Part shown: piece after piece, positions 1 through 5,445 of the stretch
Layout of the letters: each line of letters opens with the position of its first letter
How positions within the stretch are numbered: the first letter of the stretch is position 1
Source: an uncultured Aquabacterium sp.
GTDB taxonomy: Bacteria; Pseudomonadota; Gammaproteobacteria; Burkholderiales; Burkholderiaceae_C
Assembly (NCBI GenBank): GCA_937923225.1
Contig: CALAKR010000271.1
Span: 1-5,497, forward strand
DNA: 5,497 nt
Reading direction: 5' to 3'
Notes under the pieces: model-generated
The model's input: only the letters and a program-made list of their open reading frames with translations
Told to the model about the DNA's origin: nothing
Databases searched by the model: none
Translations under genes and position numbers: made by a program

Positions 1-142
1 AGGTGCCGAAGTGCTTGGCCTCGAAGGTCACGAAGGTGTGGGTCGGGTCGAGCGCGTAGGTCACGGGCGCGGCCTGGGCCGCGCCGAAGGCAGCAGCCAG
101 CACGGTGGCGGACAAGGCGGACAGGATCGGGGTGCGTTTCAT
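1..142 (-). CDS. YceI-family periplasmic protein, N-terminal part (cut by window edge)
   Basis: Only the first 47 codons are present; the gene runs off the left edge. The peptide begins MKRTPILSALSATVLAA and ends its first 24 residues with AAQA, a typical Sec signal peptide (KR n-region, hydrophobic core, AxA cleavage site). The mature start, APVTYALDPTHTFVTFEAK, has the 'Y-x-LDP-x-H-(T/S)-x-V-x-F' opening of YceI proteins, which form a lipocalin-like barrel that binds a long isoprenoid or quinone-type lipid in the periplasm. The ATG start is supported by AGGAG (plus-strand positions 150-154), 7 nt upstream. The gene follows a longer YceI paralogue on the same strand after an 87-bp gap without a convincing terminator, so co-transcription is likely. 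The family call is good. The ligand is unknown and the C-terminal part cannot be seen. Confidence 0.86.
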   Translation of the reverse strand, partial: MKRTPILSALSATVLAAAFGAAQAAPVTYALDPTHTFVTFEAKHFGT

Positions 143-229
143 GTAGAGGCTCCTGGTTGAACGAGGGAAAAACGTTGTCGGGGACGGATCAAAAGAACAG
201 CGGGCAAATCATCGGCAGAAGGCCTGGCA

Positions 230-895
230 TCACAGCGGGCCCAGGCCCTGCAGCTGCAGCTTGAAGCGCACCTGCACGTCGTTGGCCACCACGGAGGTGT
301 CGGACCATTCGCCTTCACCGATCTTGAAATCCAGGCGCTTGAGCGCGAAGCTGCCCGTGGCCGTGGTCACGCCACCCGCTTGAGTGAGAGTGACAGGCAC
401 CACCAGCGGCTTGACCTGGCCCTTGATGTTGAGCGTGCCGGTCGCCTCGAAGCGGCCGCCGCCCAGGCCCTTGATGGCCGTGGACGTGAAGGTGGCCTTG
501 GGGAACTTGGCCGTGTCGAACCACAGGTTCTTGGCCAGTTCGGCATCGGTGTCGGCATTGATGGCCACGCTGCCCAGCTCGACGGCGAACACCACCTTGC
601 CGGTCTGCGGCTGCTTGGGATCGAGTGCGATCTGTGCGTCGAAGCGCTTGAAGCGGCCGTCCAGCGGCACACCCAGCTGCTTGGCGGTGAAGGTGACTTC
701 GCTGCCGGCGGGCACCAGCTTGGCCGCGGCCGGCGCCGCAGCAGCGGCAGGCGTGGCGGCCTGGGCAGGCTGAAGGCTCAGGGCCACCAGGGCGCCACCG
801 GCCAGGGCCAATGCGGCCAGGGCGTAGCGCACACGCGGGCCAGACGATTGATCGGACAGGCGCAGGGCGCGGGCTTGAGCGTACTTGCGAATCAC
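230..895 (-). CDS. YceI-family periplasmic protein with long N-terminal extension
   Basis: From the GTG at 895 the product is 221 aa. A basic n-region (IRKYAQARALRL) and a hydrophobic core (YALAALALAGGALVAL) end in QPAQA, giving a predicted signal peptidase site after about residue 46. An Ala/Pro-rich stretch (TPAAAAAPAAA) then leads into a YceI domain from about residue 59: VTFTAKQLGVPLDGRFKRF, the 'F.TAKFPKATFTST' strand and the 'G.LNIKGQVKPLVVPVTL' signature. The family binds lipid or isoprenoid in the periplasm; the ligand here is unknown. An ATG at 929-931 would add 12 residues (MTDDATPQKEKH) and overlaps the cytochrome b561 stop as ATGA, but it has no Shine-Dalgarno. The GTG has AAAAGGAG 6 nt upstream, so the GTG start is preferred. 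It lies immediately downstream of the b561 gene, as in the yceJ-yceI pair, and is probably in the same operon. Confidence 0.88.
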   Translation of the reverse strand: MIRKYAQARALRLSDQSSGPRVRYALAALALAGGALVALSLQPAQAATPAAAAAPAAAKLVPAGSEVTFTAKQLGVPLDGRFKRFDAQIALDPKQPQTGKVVFAVELGSVAINADTDAELAKNLWFDTAKFPKATFTSTAIKGLGGGRFEATGTLNIKGQVKPLVVPVTLTQAGGVTTATGSFALKRLDFKIGEGEWSDTSVVANDVQVRFKLQLQGLGPL

Positions 896-901
896 GTGCT
901 T

Positions 902-909
902 CTCCTTTT
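902..909 (-). promoter_or_regulatory. Shine-Dalgarno site deciding the GTG start of the YceI gene
   Basis: Read on the minus strand this is AAAAGGAG, separated by 6 nt (AAGCAC) from GTG at 893-895. It lies inside the reading frame that would start at the upstream ATG (929-931), and that ATG is preceded by GGCCGTGG, which is not a ribosome binding motif. The site therefore favours initiation at the GTG, although coupled re-initiation at the ATGA overlap cannot be excluded. Confidence 0.65.
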
Positions 910-927
910 GAGGCGTTGCATCATCGG

Positions 928-1485
928 TCATCCACGGCCGGGCAGCATGCGTTGGAGCAGGCCATCCCGGTCAACAAAATGGTGTTTGACGGCGGCGGCC
1001 ACATGCAGGGCCACCAGGGCGATCAGGGCATAGGCGGACCACTCGTGCACGGTCCACAGCAGCTTGGCCAGCTCATCGTTCTTGGCCACCAGATCAGGCA
1101 GGTGCAGCACACCGAACCACACCACCGGGAACCCCTTGGCCGAGCTGTAGAGCCAGCCGGCCATCGGCACCACGAAGAACAGCAGGTACAGCAGGTGGTG
1201 GGTGGCGTGGTAGGCCGCCTTCTGCCAGCCGGGCATGGCCAAGTCGATGGCCGCGGGCAAACCCGGAGGCCGGTGCGTCACACGCCACAGCAGGCGCGCC
1301 ACCGACAGGGCCAGGATCGTCACACCGGCCCATTTGTGCCAATTGATCATCTGCAACTTGCGCAGCGAAAACGGCAAATCCGACACATACAGGCCCATCG
1401 CGAAGGTGCCCAGGATGAGCACGGCCAACACCCAATGCAGCAACATGGCAGTGCGTGTATAGCGCTTCGATGAGGGCAGGCTCAT
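928..1485 (-). CDS. Cytochrome b561 family di-heme membrane protein (CybB/YceJ type)
   Basis: A 185-aa integral membrane protein with four predicted helices (about residues 14-33, 48-67, 92-113 and 144-166). The four family heme ligands are visible: His17 in 'AMLLHWVLA', His50 in 'NWHKWAGV', His147 in 'VHEWSAYAL' and His161 in 'ALHVAAAVKHH'. This pattern defines the bacterial cytochrome b561 family, inner-membrane proteins with two b hemes that exchange electrons with quinol or periplasmic partners. The ATG at 1483-1485 was chosen because AGGA lies about 8 nt upstream; an in-frame GTG at 1507-1509 would add eight residues but lacks such a site. Its TGA overlaps a possible ATG of the following YceI gene. 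It is the first gene of the leftward b561-YceI-YceI group, which suggests it is the electron-transfer partner of the YceI proteins. The electron donor and acceptor are not identifiable from sequence. Confidence 0.92.
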   Translation of the reverse strand: MSLPSSKRYTRTAMLLHWVLAVLILGTFAMGLYVSDLPFSLRKLQMINWHKWAGVTILALSVARLLWRVTHRPPGLPAAIDLAMPGWQKAAYHATHHLLYLLFFVVPMAGWLYSSAKGFPVVWFGVLHLPDLVAKNDELAKLLWTVHEWSAYALIALVALHVAAAVKHHFVDRDGLLQRMLPGRG

Positions 1486-1684
1486 GGCGGGGTTCCTGTG
1501 TGGGGACACGATGACTGCTAGGTTAGTGCAAACCCGGTCGGCAAGGTTGCATGGGCTTGACCGGTCTGTTCAAGAGATTTGAAACGTGACGGAGAACTAC
1601 AGCTTCGATCAGTTCTGCCGAAATTCCGAACAGCGGCTGATGACGTGCGCCATCGCCGCGCCAGTCTGAGACAGGAAGGACCCC
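1486..1684. promoter_or_regulatory. Divergent intergenic region between cytochrome b561 and diguanylate cyclase genes
   Basis: The 199 bp separate two divergently transcribed genes, so both promoters should lie here. On the plus strand TTGACC (1557-1562) is a fair -35 box, but the best -10 candidates about 16-17 nt downstream (TTGAAA or TGAAAC near 1579-1585) are poor. It coincides with a short dyad, CTTGA (1556-1560) and TCAAG (1570-1574). On the minus strand no convincing sigma-70 pair was found. The cyclase has a clear ribosome binding site, AGGAAGGA at 1673-1680, 4 nt before its ATG. A promoter-bearing role is inferred from gene layout, not from strong boxes. Confidence 0.4.
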
Positions 1685-2857
1685 ATGACATCGTCCCTCA
1701 TCAAGCGCACCGGCGACCTGATCCTGGGCACCGATCCCCGGCAGCGACTGCGGATCTACCGCTCGCTGATGGCCGCCAGTGTCTACCTCATCTGCATCGC
1801 CCTGCAAGGGTATGCCTGCTTCATCGGCTTCATGCACTGGAGCGATGCCGCCCTGCTCTCCGGCATGATCGTGCTGAACGTGCTGTTCTGGTACGGCGTG
1901 CTGCGCTCGGGCGTCAACCAGCGCTTCGCCGACCCGGCCCTCACGCTGCCGCAGATCCTGTCGGCCCTCACCGTGATTGCCGGCGCCTATGCGGTGACCG
2001 GGCCCGTGCACGGCTCCACGCTGATGCTGCTGGCCCTGGTGCTGGTGTTCGGCATCTTCAACATGAAGGCCCCCGACGCCAAGCTGGCCGGCATCTACAC
2101 GGTGCTGCTGATGGGCCTGACCATGCTGATCAAGTCGCAGTCCGAGGCCATCCACTACCCCATCCACCTGGAGATCGCGCACTTCGTGCTGGTGGCCGCC
2201 ATCGTGCCGACGATCTCGTCGCTGGCGGCTCAGCTCTCGAACCTGCGCGCCAAGCTGCAGAACCAGAAAGAAGAGCTCACGCAGGCGCTCAACCGCATCC
2301 AGGTGCTGGCCACGCGTGACGAGCTCACCGGCCTGTACAACCGCCGCCACATGATGGACGTGCTCAACCAGCACCAAAAGCGCCTGAACCGCTCGGGCCA
2401 CCACCGCTTCTGCCTGGCCATCATCGACATCGACTTCTTCAAGCGCATCAACGACACCTACGGCCACAACGTGGGCGACGAAGTGCTGCGCAACTTCGCG
2501 CAGGCCGCCGCCACCGTGATGCGCGAAACCGACGTGGTCGCACGCTGGGGCGGCGAAGAGTTCCTGGTGCTGCTCAACGACACGCAGCCGGGCGCCGCCG
2601 CCATTGGCCTGGAGCGCCTGCGCGAGCACCTGCAGAACGTACAGCTCGCCGCGAACCTGCCTGACCTGAAGCCCACCTTCTCGGCCGGCCTCACGGACTA
2701 CGCCCTGAGCGAGCCACTGCACAGCTGTATCGAACGGGCTGACCGGGCCCTGTACGCCGCCAAACATGGCGGGCGCGACCGTGTCGTCATGGTCAATGGC
2801 ACCGACCAAGGTGGCCATCAGAACCAGGAGAACGGACAACCCATGGCCGTGGCCTGA
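1685..2857 (+). CDS. Membrane-bound diguanylate cyclase (GGDEF domain)
   Basis: A 390-aa protein predicted to make c-di-GMP from two GTP at the inner membrane. Residues about 28-182 contain roughly six hydrophobic helices (near 28-50, 56-73, 87-105, 110-126, 133-149 and 160-182) that match no named sensor domain I can identify. A short coiled coil (about 183-208) follows, then the GGDEF domain (about 209-370). Visible motifs are 'RDELTGLYNRRH', the metal-binding 'IDIDFFKRIND' (Asp248, Asp250), 'YGHNVGDEVL', the active-site GGEEF (289-293) and, five residues before it, RETD (280-283). RETD is the RxxD inhibitory site for product feedback. All catalytic residues are present and there is no EAL domain, so cyclase activity is expected. 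The start is supported by AGGAAGGA 4 nt upstream. A hybrid histidine kinase follows on the same strand 138 bp downstream. The signal sensed by the membrane part is unknown. Confidence 0.94.
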   Translation: MTSSLIKRTGDLILGTDPRQRLRIYRSLMAASVYLICIALQGYACFIGFMHWSDAALLSGMIVLNVLFWYGVLRSGVNQRFADPALTLPQILSALTVIAGAYAVTGPVHGSTLMLLALVLVFGIFNMKAPDAKLAGIYTVLLMGLTMLIKSQSEAIHYPIHLEIAHFVLVAAIVPTISSLAAQLSNLRAKLQNQKEELTQALNRIQVLATRDELTGLYNRRHMMDVLNQHQKRLNRSGHHRFCLAIIDIDFFKRINDTYGHNVGDEVLRNFAQAAATVMRETDVVARWGGEEFLVLLNDTQPGAAAIGLERLREHLQNVQLAANLPDLKPTFSAGLTDYALSEPLHSCIERADRALYAAKHGGRDRVVMVNGTDQGGHQNQENGQPMAVA

Positions 2858-2895
2858 ATCCTGCTGAAATGCACATGAAACAGATGGTGTACGGC

Positions 2896-2936
2896 TTGTT
2901 GTCAACCCCCGAGTTGTGCGACAGTAGAACGAGTTG
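2896..2936 (+). promoter_or_regulatory. Possible promoter/operator region upstream of the hybrid kinase
   Basis: TTGTCA at 2899-2904 matches five of six bases of a -35 box, but the best -10 candidate, TAGAAC (2925-2930), sits 20 nt away, longer than usual. The same stretch contains a 4-1-4 dyad, GTTG-T-CAAC (2898-2906), and a direct repeat GAGTTG at 2911-2916 and 2931-2936, spaced 20 bp or about two helical turns, which could be a regulator site. No intrinsic terminator is visible between the cyclase stop and the kinase, so read-through from the cyclase is also possible. Weak evidence overall. Confidence 0.25.
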
Positions 2937-2965
2937 AGGGACGCACCACCCCGTCCCGCAGCCAT

Positions 2966-2971
2966 AAGGAG
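2966..2971 (+). promoter_or_regulatory. Strong Shine-Dalgarno serving the leader mini-ORF, not the kinase ATG directly
   Basis: AAGGAG lies 4 nt before the ATG at 2976 but 24 nt before the kinase ATG at 2996, too far for direct initiation there. The kinase ATG and the later in-frame ATG at 3029 have no good site of their own at normal spacing. Ribosomes are therefore expected to load at the mini-ORF. Confidence 0.6.
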
Positions 2972-2975
2972 AGGC

Positions 2976-2999
2976 ATGCGCCACAACATCAGCGCATGA
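2976..2999 (+). CDS. Putative 7-codon leader peptide MRHNISA, stop overlapping kinase start
   Basis: ATG CGC CAC AAC ATC AGC GCA TGA is read from an ATG with AAGGAG 4 nt upstream. Its TGA (2997-2999) overlaps the ATG (2996-2998) of the hybrid kinase as ATGA, the classic arrangement for translational coupling by re-initiation. The frame differs from that of the kinase, so it is not an N-terminal extension. The peptide has no run of one amino acid that would suggest classical attenuation. Its likely role, if translated, is to deliver ribosomes to the kinase start. A chance occurrence cannot be ruled out from one sequence. Confidence 0.45.
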   Translation: MRHNISA

Positions 3000-5191
3000 A
3001 AGGGGTGGGCTGCTTCGGTCCGATCGACATGCCGAGTACCCCCCCTGCAGTACCCCCCCCATCCCTGTCAGAGCTGGTTCAACAACTCAGCGCAGGCTAC
3101 GTGCGGGGCGCGTCATCGACCGACATCTTCGAGACCCTGCTGCCTGACCTGCTGGCCTACACCGGCAGCGCGCTGGGCTTCATCGGCTTGCCCATGAACG
3201 GCCAGTACGCCGCCCACGTGCAGGTGTTCACCTTGCAAAGCATCGATTGGTCGGCCAGCGCCTCGGCCTCGCTGATCCGCCCCGTAGAGCCCGCCCGCGT
3301 GGTGTTCCGTGACGTGGACACCGTGTTCGGCCGCGTGCTCTCCACCGGCACTACCCTGATCTGCAACCACCCTCCGCAGGATCCCACGGGCTCCAGCCAC
3401 ACGCCGCCGGGCTACCCGCCGCTGCAGAACTTCCTGGGCCTGCCGCTGGTGCACGGTGGTGCACTGGTGGGCATGCTAGGCCTGGCCAACCGCGAAGGCG
3501 GCTTCGACGACGCGCTGGCGCAGGTGCTGCAGCCCGCCGTGGACATGCTGGCCAGCCTCGTCGGTGCGGTCGAGCTCGAACGCGGACAGCGCGAGGCCCT
3601 TGAGGCCCGCACCGCGGCCCAGGACACGCTCAAGCGCAGTGAGGCCTACTACCAGCAGATCTTCGAGACCGCCGGCGTGGGCATTGCCCGCGTGGCCCCT
3701 GATGGCCAGTTGCTGGACGTGAACCAGCGCTTTGCCGACATCTGCCAGCGCAGCCGCCACGAGCTGCTGGGCCTGTGCGTGCAGGACTTCACCCACAGCG
3801 ACGACCTGACCGTGCACACCGCGCTGCTGGAGGCCACTTTGCAGGGCCACCAGGACCGCTACACGATGGAGAAGCGCTACCTGTGTCCCAGCGGTGGCCA
3901 CGTGTGGGTGCAGCTCAATGCCGTGCTGGCGCGCGATGAGGCCGGGCGGCCCAGCCATTTCGTGTCCGTCATCGAAGACATCTCCGAGCGCCGCCGCTAC
4001 CAGGAGGCCATCCTGAGCGCGCAGGCCGCCGAGCGCGCCAGCAAGGCCAAGACCGAGTTCCTCTCGCGCATGAGCCACGAGTTGCGCACACCGCTCAACG
4101 CCATGCTGGGCTTTGCGCAGCTGCTGCGGGTGGATCCGCGCCAGCCGCTGCACGATGCGCAGAAGCAGAAGGTGCGACACATCGAACAGGCCGGCGCCCA
4201 CCTGCTGGCCATGCTGACGGATGTGCTCGACCTGTCGCGCATCGAGGCCGGCAGCCTGCCGCTGTCGCTCGAATCACTCTCTGTGGCCGATGTGGTGCGC
4301 GAGGCCGCCACCATGGTCGGCACGCAGGCCCAGCAACAGGGCGTGCTGCTGCAGCAGACGCCGATCGACCCCGACCTGCACGTCAAGGCCGACCCGCTGC
4401 GCCTGCGCCAGATCCTGGTCAACCTGCTGAGCAACGCGATCAAGTACAACCGCCCGGAGGGGCAGGTGCGCGTCGAGGTGCAGGTGCTCAAGCCGCACGT
4501 GATGATCGCCATCCACGACACCGGCATGGGCCTGAGCCCGGAGCAGCAGGCCCATCTGTTCGAACCCTTCAACCGCCTGGGTGCCGAGCGCACGGGTGTC
4601 GAGGGCACGGGCATCGGGCTGGTGATCGTGCAGCGCCTGGCGGCGCTGATGCATGGCCGCATCGAGGTCAGCAGCGTGCAGGGCCAAGGCTCGGTGTTCC
4701 GTGTGGCGCTGCCCTGGGCCGCCAGCCCGGTGCGTGCGCAGGAGCAACGCAACGGGCCGCGCAGTGGCTTCGGTGAGCTGGCGGCGCTGGGCGGCGAGCT
4801 TGAGGACAACCTCACGGTGCTCTACGCCGAGGACAACGTGGTCAACGTGGAGCTGGTGAGGCAGGTGATGCGCATGCGGCCGAACTGGCACCTGGATGTG
4901 GCGCTCAGCGGCGCCGAGGCGATCGAGATGGCCATGGCCTCGCCGCCGGATCTGCTGCTGCTGGACATGCATCTGGGTGACATGACGGGGCTGGATGTGG
5001 CGGACACGCTGGCGCAGCATGCGCACACGATGGGGCTGCCGAAGGTGGCGCTGTCGGCGGATGTGATGCCGGATCAGTTGCGGGCGGCGAAGGAGCGGGG
5101 GTTTCTGGACTATCTGACGAAGCCGCTGGATGTGGCGCGGCTGCTCAAGCTGCTGGATTCGTTCAGTCCGCAGGAGGCGGAGGCTGGTTGA
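2996..5191 (+). CDS. Soluble hybrid sensor histidine kinase (GAF-PAS-HisKA-HATPase-receiver)
   Basis: A 731-aa protein without membrane helices, so a cytoplasmic sensor. A Pro-rich N-terminus (13-23) precedes a GAF domain (about 25-195, with 'FLGLPLVHGGALVGMLGLAN'). A short helical linker leads to a PAS domain with PAC tail (about 216-333). HisKA carries 'SRMSHELRTPLN' with phospho-acceptor His361. The ATPase domain has the N box (Asn476, Asn480), G1 'DTGMGL' (508-513), F box 'LFEPFNRL' (521-528) and G2 'GTGIGL' (537-542). The C-terminal receiver (about 606-722) has acidic Glu612/Asp613, phospho-acceptor Asp657 in 'LLLLDMHLGDMTG', Ser687 and Lys709 in 'YLTKPLD'. All catalytic residues are intact. 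There is no HPt or DNA-binding output, so the phosphoryl group must pass to another protein, or the receiver may control the kinase itself. The start at 2996 is coupled to a leader mini-ORF; ATG 3029 (11 residues shorter) is an alternative. Two C-tracts lie just inside the gene, and codon use changes in the receiver part. Confidence 0.93.
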   Translation: MKGVGCFGPIDMPSTPPAVPPPSLSELVQQLSAGYVRGASSTDIFETLLPDLLAYTGSALGFIGLPMNGQYAAHVQVFTLQSIDWSASASASLIRPVEPARVVFRDVDTVFGRVLSTGTTLICNHPPQDPTGSSHTPPGYPPLQNFLGLPLVHGGALVGMLGLANREGGFDDALAQVLQPAVDMLASLVGAVELERGQREALEARTAAQDTLKRSEAYYQQIFETAGVGIARVAPDGQLLDVNQRFADICQRSRHELLGLCVQDFTHSDDLTVHTALLEATLQGHQDRYTMEKRYLCPSGGHVWVQLNAVLARDEAGRPSHFVSVIEDISERRRYQEAILSAQAAERASKAKTEFLSRMSHELRTPLNAMLGFAQLLRVDPRQPLHDAQKQKVRHIEQAGAHLLAMLTDVLDLSRIEAGSLPLSLESLSVADVVREAATMVGTQAQQQGVLLQQTPIDPDLHVKADPLRLRQILVNLLSNAIKYNRPEGQVRVEVQVLKPHVMIAIHDTGMGLSPEQQAHLFEPFNRLGAERTGVEGTGIGLVIVQRLAALMHGRIEVSSVQGQGSVFRVALPWAASPVRAQEQRNGPRSGFGELAALGGELEDNLTVLYAEDNVVNVELVRQVMRMRPNWHLDVALSGAEAIEMAMASPPDLLLLDMHLGDMTGLDVADTLAQHAHTMGLPKVALSADVMPDQLRAAKERGFLDYLTKPLDVARLLKLLDSFSPQEAEAG
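3035..3060 (+). repeat. Paired homopolymeric C tracts at the 5' end of the kinase gene
   Basis: AGTA followed by 7 C (tract 3039-3045) is repeated 14 bp later as AGTA followed by 8 C (tract 3053-3060). They encode part of the Pro-rich stretch STPPAVPPPS in the first 22 codons, just before the GAF domain. Gain or loss of one C, or loss of the 14-bp unit, would shift the frame and stop kinase production. This is a sequence configuration typical of slippage-prone contingency loci, although actual variability is not shown. Confidence 0.6.
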
Positions 5192-5290
5192 TTCTGCTGC
5201 GCGTTTATCGCGTGCGTTGGTCTGAGCGCTTTGTCGTGGCAGCGCGGGGCGCGGGACGTGGGAGTGGCCGTCCGGGCTTCAATGTTGACG

Positions 5291-5309
5291 GTCACGCCTT
5301 CGGCGTGAC
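5291..5309. repeat. Perfect hairpin A: 8-bp stem with TTC loop
   Basis: GTCACGCC (5291-5298) pairs with GGCGTGAC (5302-5309) around a 3-nt loop. The following bases are TCCCCTG, with no T tract, so it is not a canonical intrinsic terminator, although it could protect or end the kinase transcript about 100 nt after the stop. CGCCTTCGGCG-type hairpins are common REP-like units in GC-rich proteobacteria (general knowledge, not searched). Confidence 0.75.
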
Positions 5310-5354
5310 TCCCCTGTGCTGCTCACAACGAGGCGGGTCCGCATGACTCACTCC

Positions 5355-5369
5355 GCGGCCTGCGGCCGC
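5355..5369. repeat. Perfect hairpin B: 6-bp stem with TGC loop
   Basis: GCGGCC (5355-5360) pairs with GGCCGC (5364-5369) around TGC. A second copy of GCGGCC at 5385-5390 can pair with the same GGCCGC arm, so two mutually exclusive stems are possible. Confidence 0.65.
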
Positions 5370-5404
5370 TGCGTTCAAACAGATGCGGCCAGTCAGTTCA
5401 CGAA

Positions 5405-5423
5405 GCATGTGCTGCGCACATGC
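5405..5423. repeat. Perfect hairpin C: 8-bp stem with TGC loop
   Basis: GCATGTGC (5405-5412) pairs with GCACATGC (5416-5423) around TGC. It abuts the right arm of the enclosing 12-bp inverted repeat, sharing one base (5423). Its core, TGTGCTGCGCACA, is a near copy (12 of 13 bases) of 5315-5327. Confidence 0.75.
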
Positions 5424-5445
5424 CCGCCTCGTTGCTCCGCTGCTC

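Larger units (their letters stand above)
5326..5434. repeat. Structured palindromic element closed by a perfect 12-bp inverted repeat
   Basis: CAACGAGGCGGG (5326-5337) is exactly complementary to CCCGCCTCGTTG (5423-5434). The 85-nt interior contains hairpins B (5355-5369) and C (5405-5423), plus the smaller complementary pairs CCGCAT/ATGCGG (5339-5344 with 5383-5388) and TGACT/AGTCA (5344-5348 with 5391-5395). Hairpin C ends at the base where the right arm begins, so these two stems could nearly stack. As DNA this could extrude a branched cruciform; as RNA it would fold into a multi-branched structure. It may be a REP/MITE-like repeat or a non-coding RNA. It has no ORF, transposase or visible target duplication within the window. 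Confidence 0.65.

Noticed and set aside
143..229. Terminator between the two YceI genes
   Set aside because: The minus strand has a short T run (GTTTTTCC) but only a 3-bp stem (GTC-CCC-GAC) before it, too weak to call.
380..1473. Long plus-strand open frames opposite the YceI and cytochrome b561 genes
   Set aside because: The translations are Arg/Gly/His/Gln-rich with no family signature, and they overlap two well-supported minus-strand genes. They are shadows of the GC bias.
1523..2989. A 488-codon open frame on the minus strand opposite the diguanylate cyclase
   Set aside because: It is antisense to a gene with clear domains and intact motifs. Its translation is a low-complexity mix rich in His, Gln, Val, Asp and Gly with no recognisable fold, as expected from the complement of GC-rich codons.
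3476..5026. Minus-strand open frames (241, 272 and 250 codons) opposite the hybrid kinase
   Set aside because: They are antisense to intact kinase domains, mutually overlapping, compositionally odd and without ribosome binding sites.
5110..5295. A 61-codon minus-strand frame across the kinase 3' end and the spacer
   Set aside because: It overlaps the receiver domain antisense, lacks codon bias and a ribosome binding site, and shows no recognisable motif.
5291..5309. Hairpin A as a canonical intrinsic terminator of the kinase gene
   Set aside because: The stem is perfect, but it is followed by TCCCCTG rather than a T run and lies about 100 nt after the stop. It was recorded as a repeat/hairpin, with terminator function only possible.
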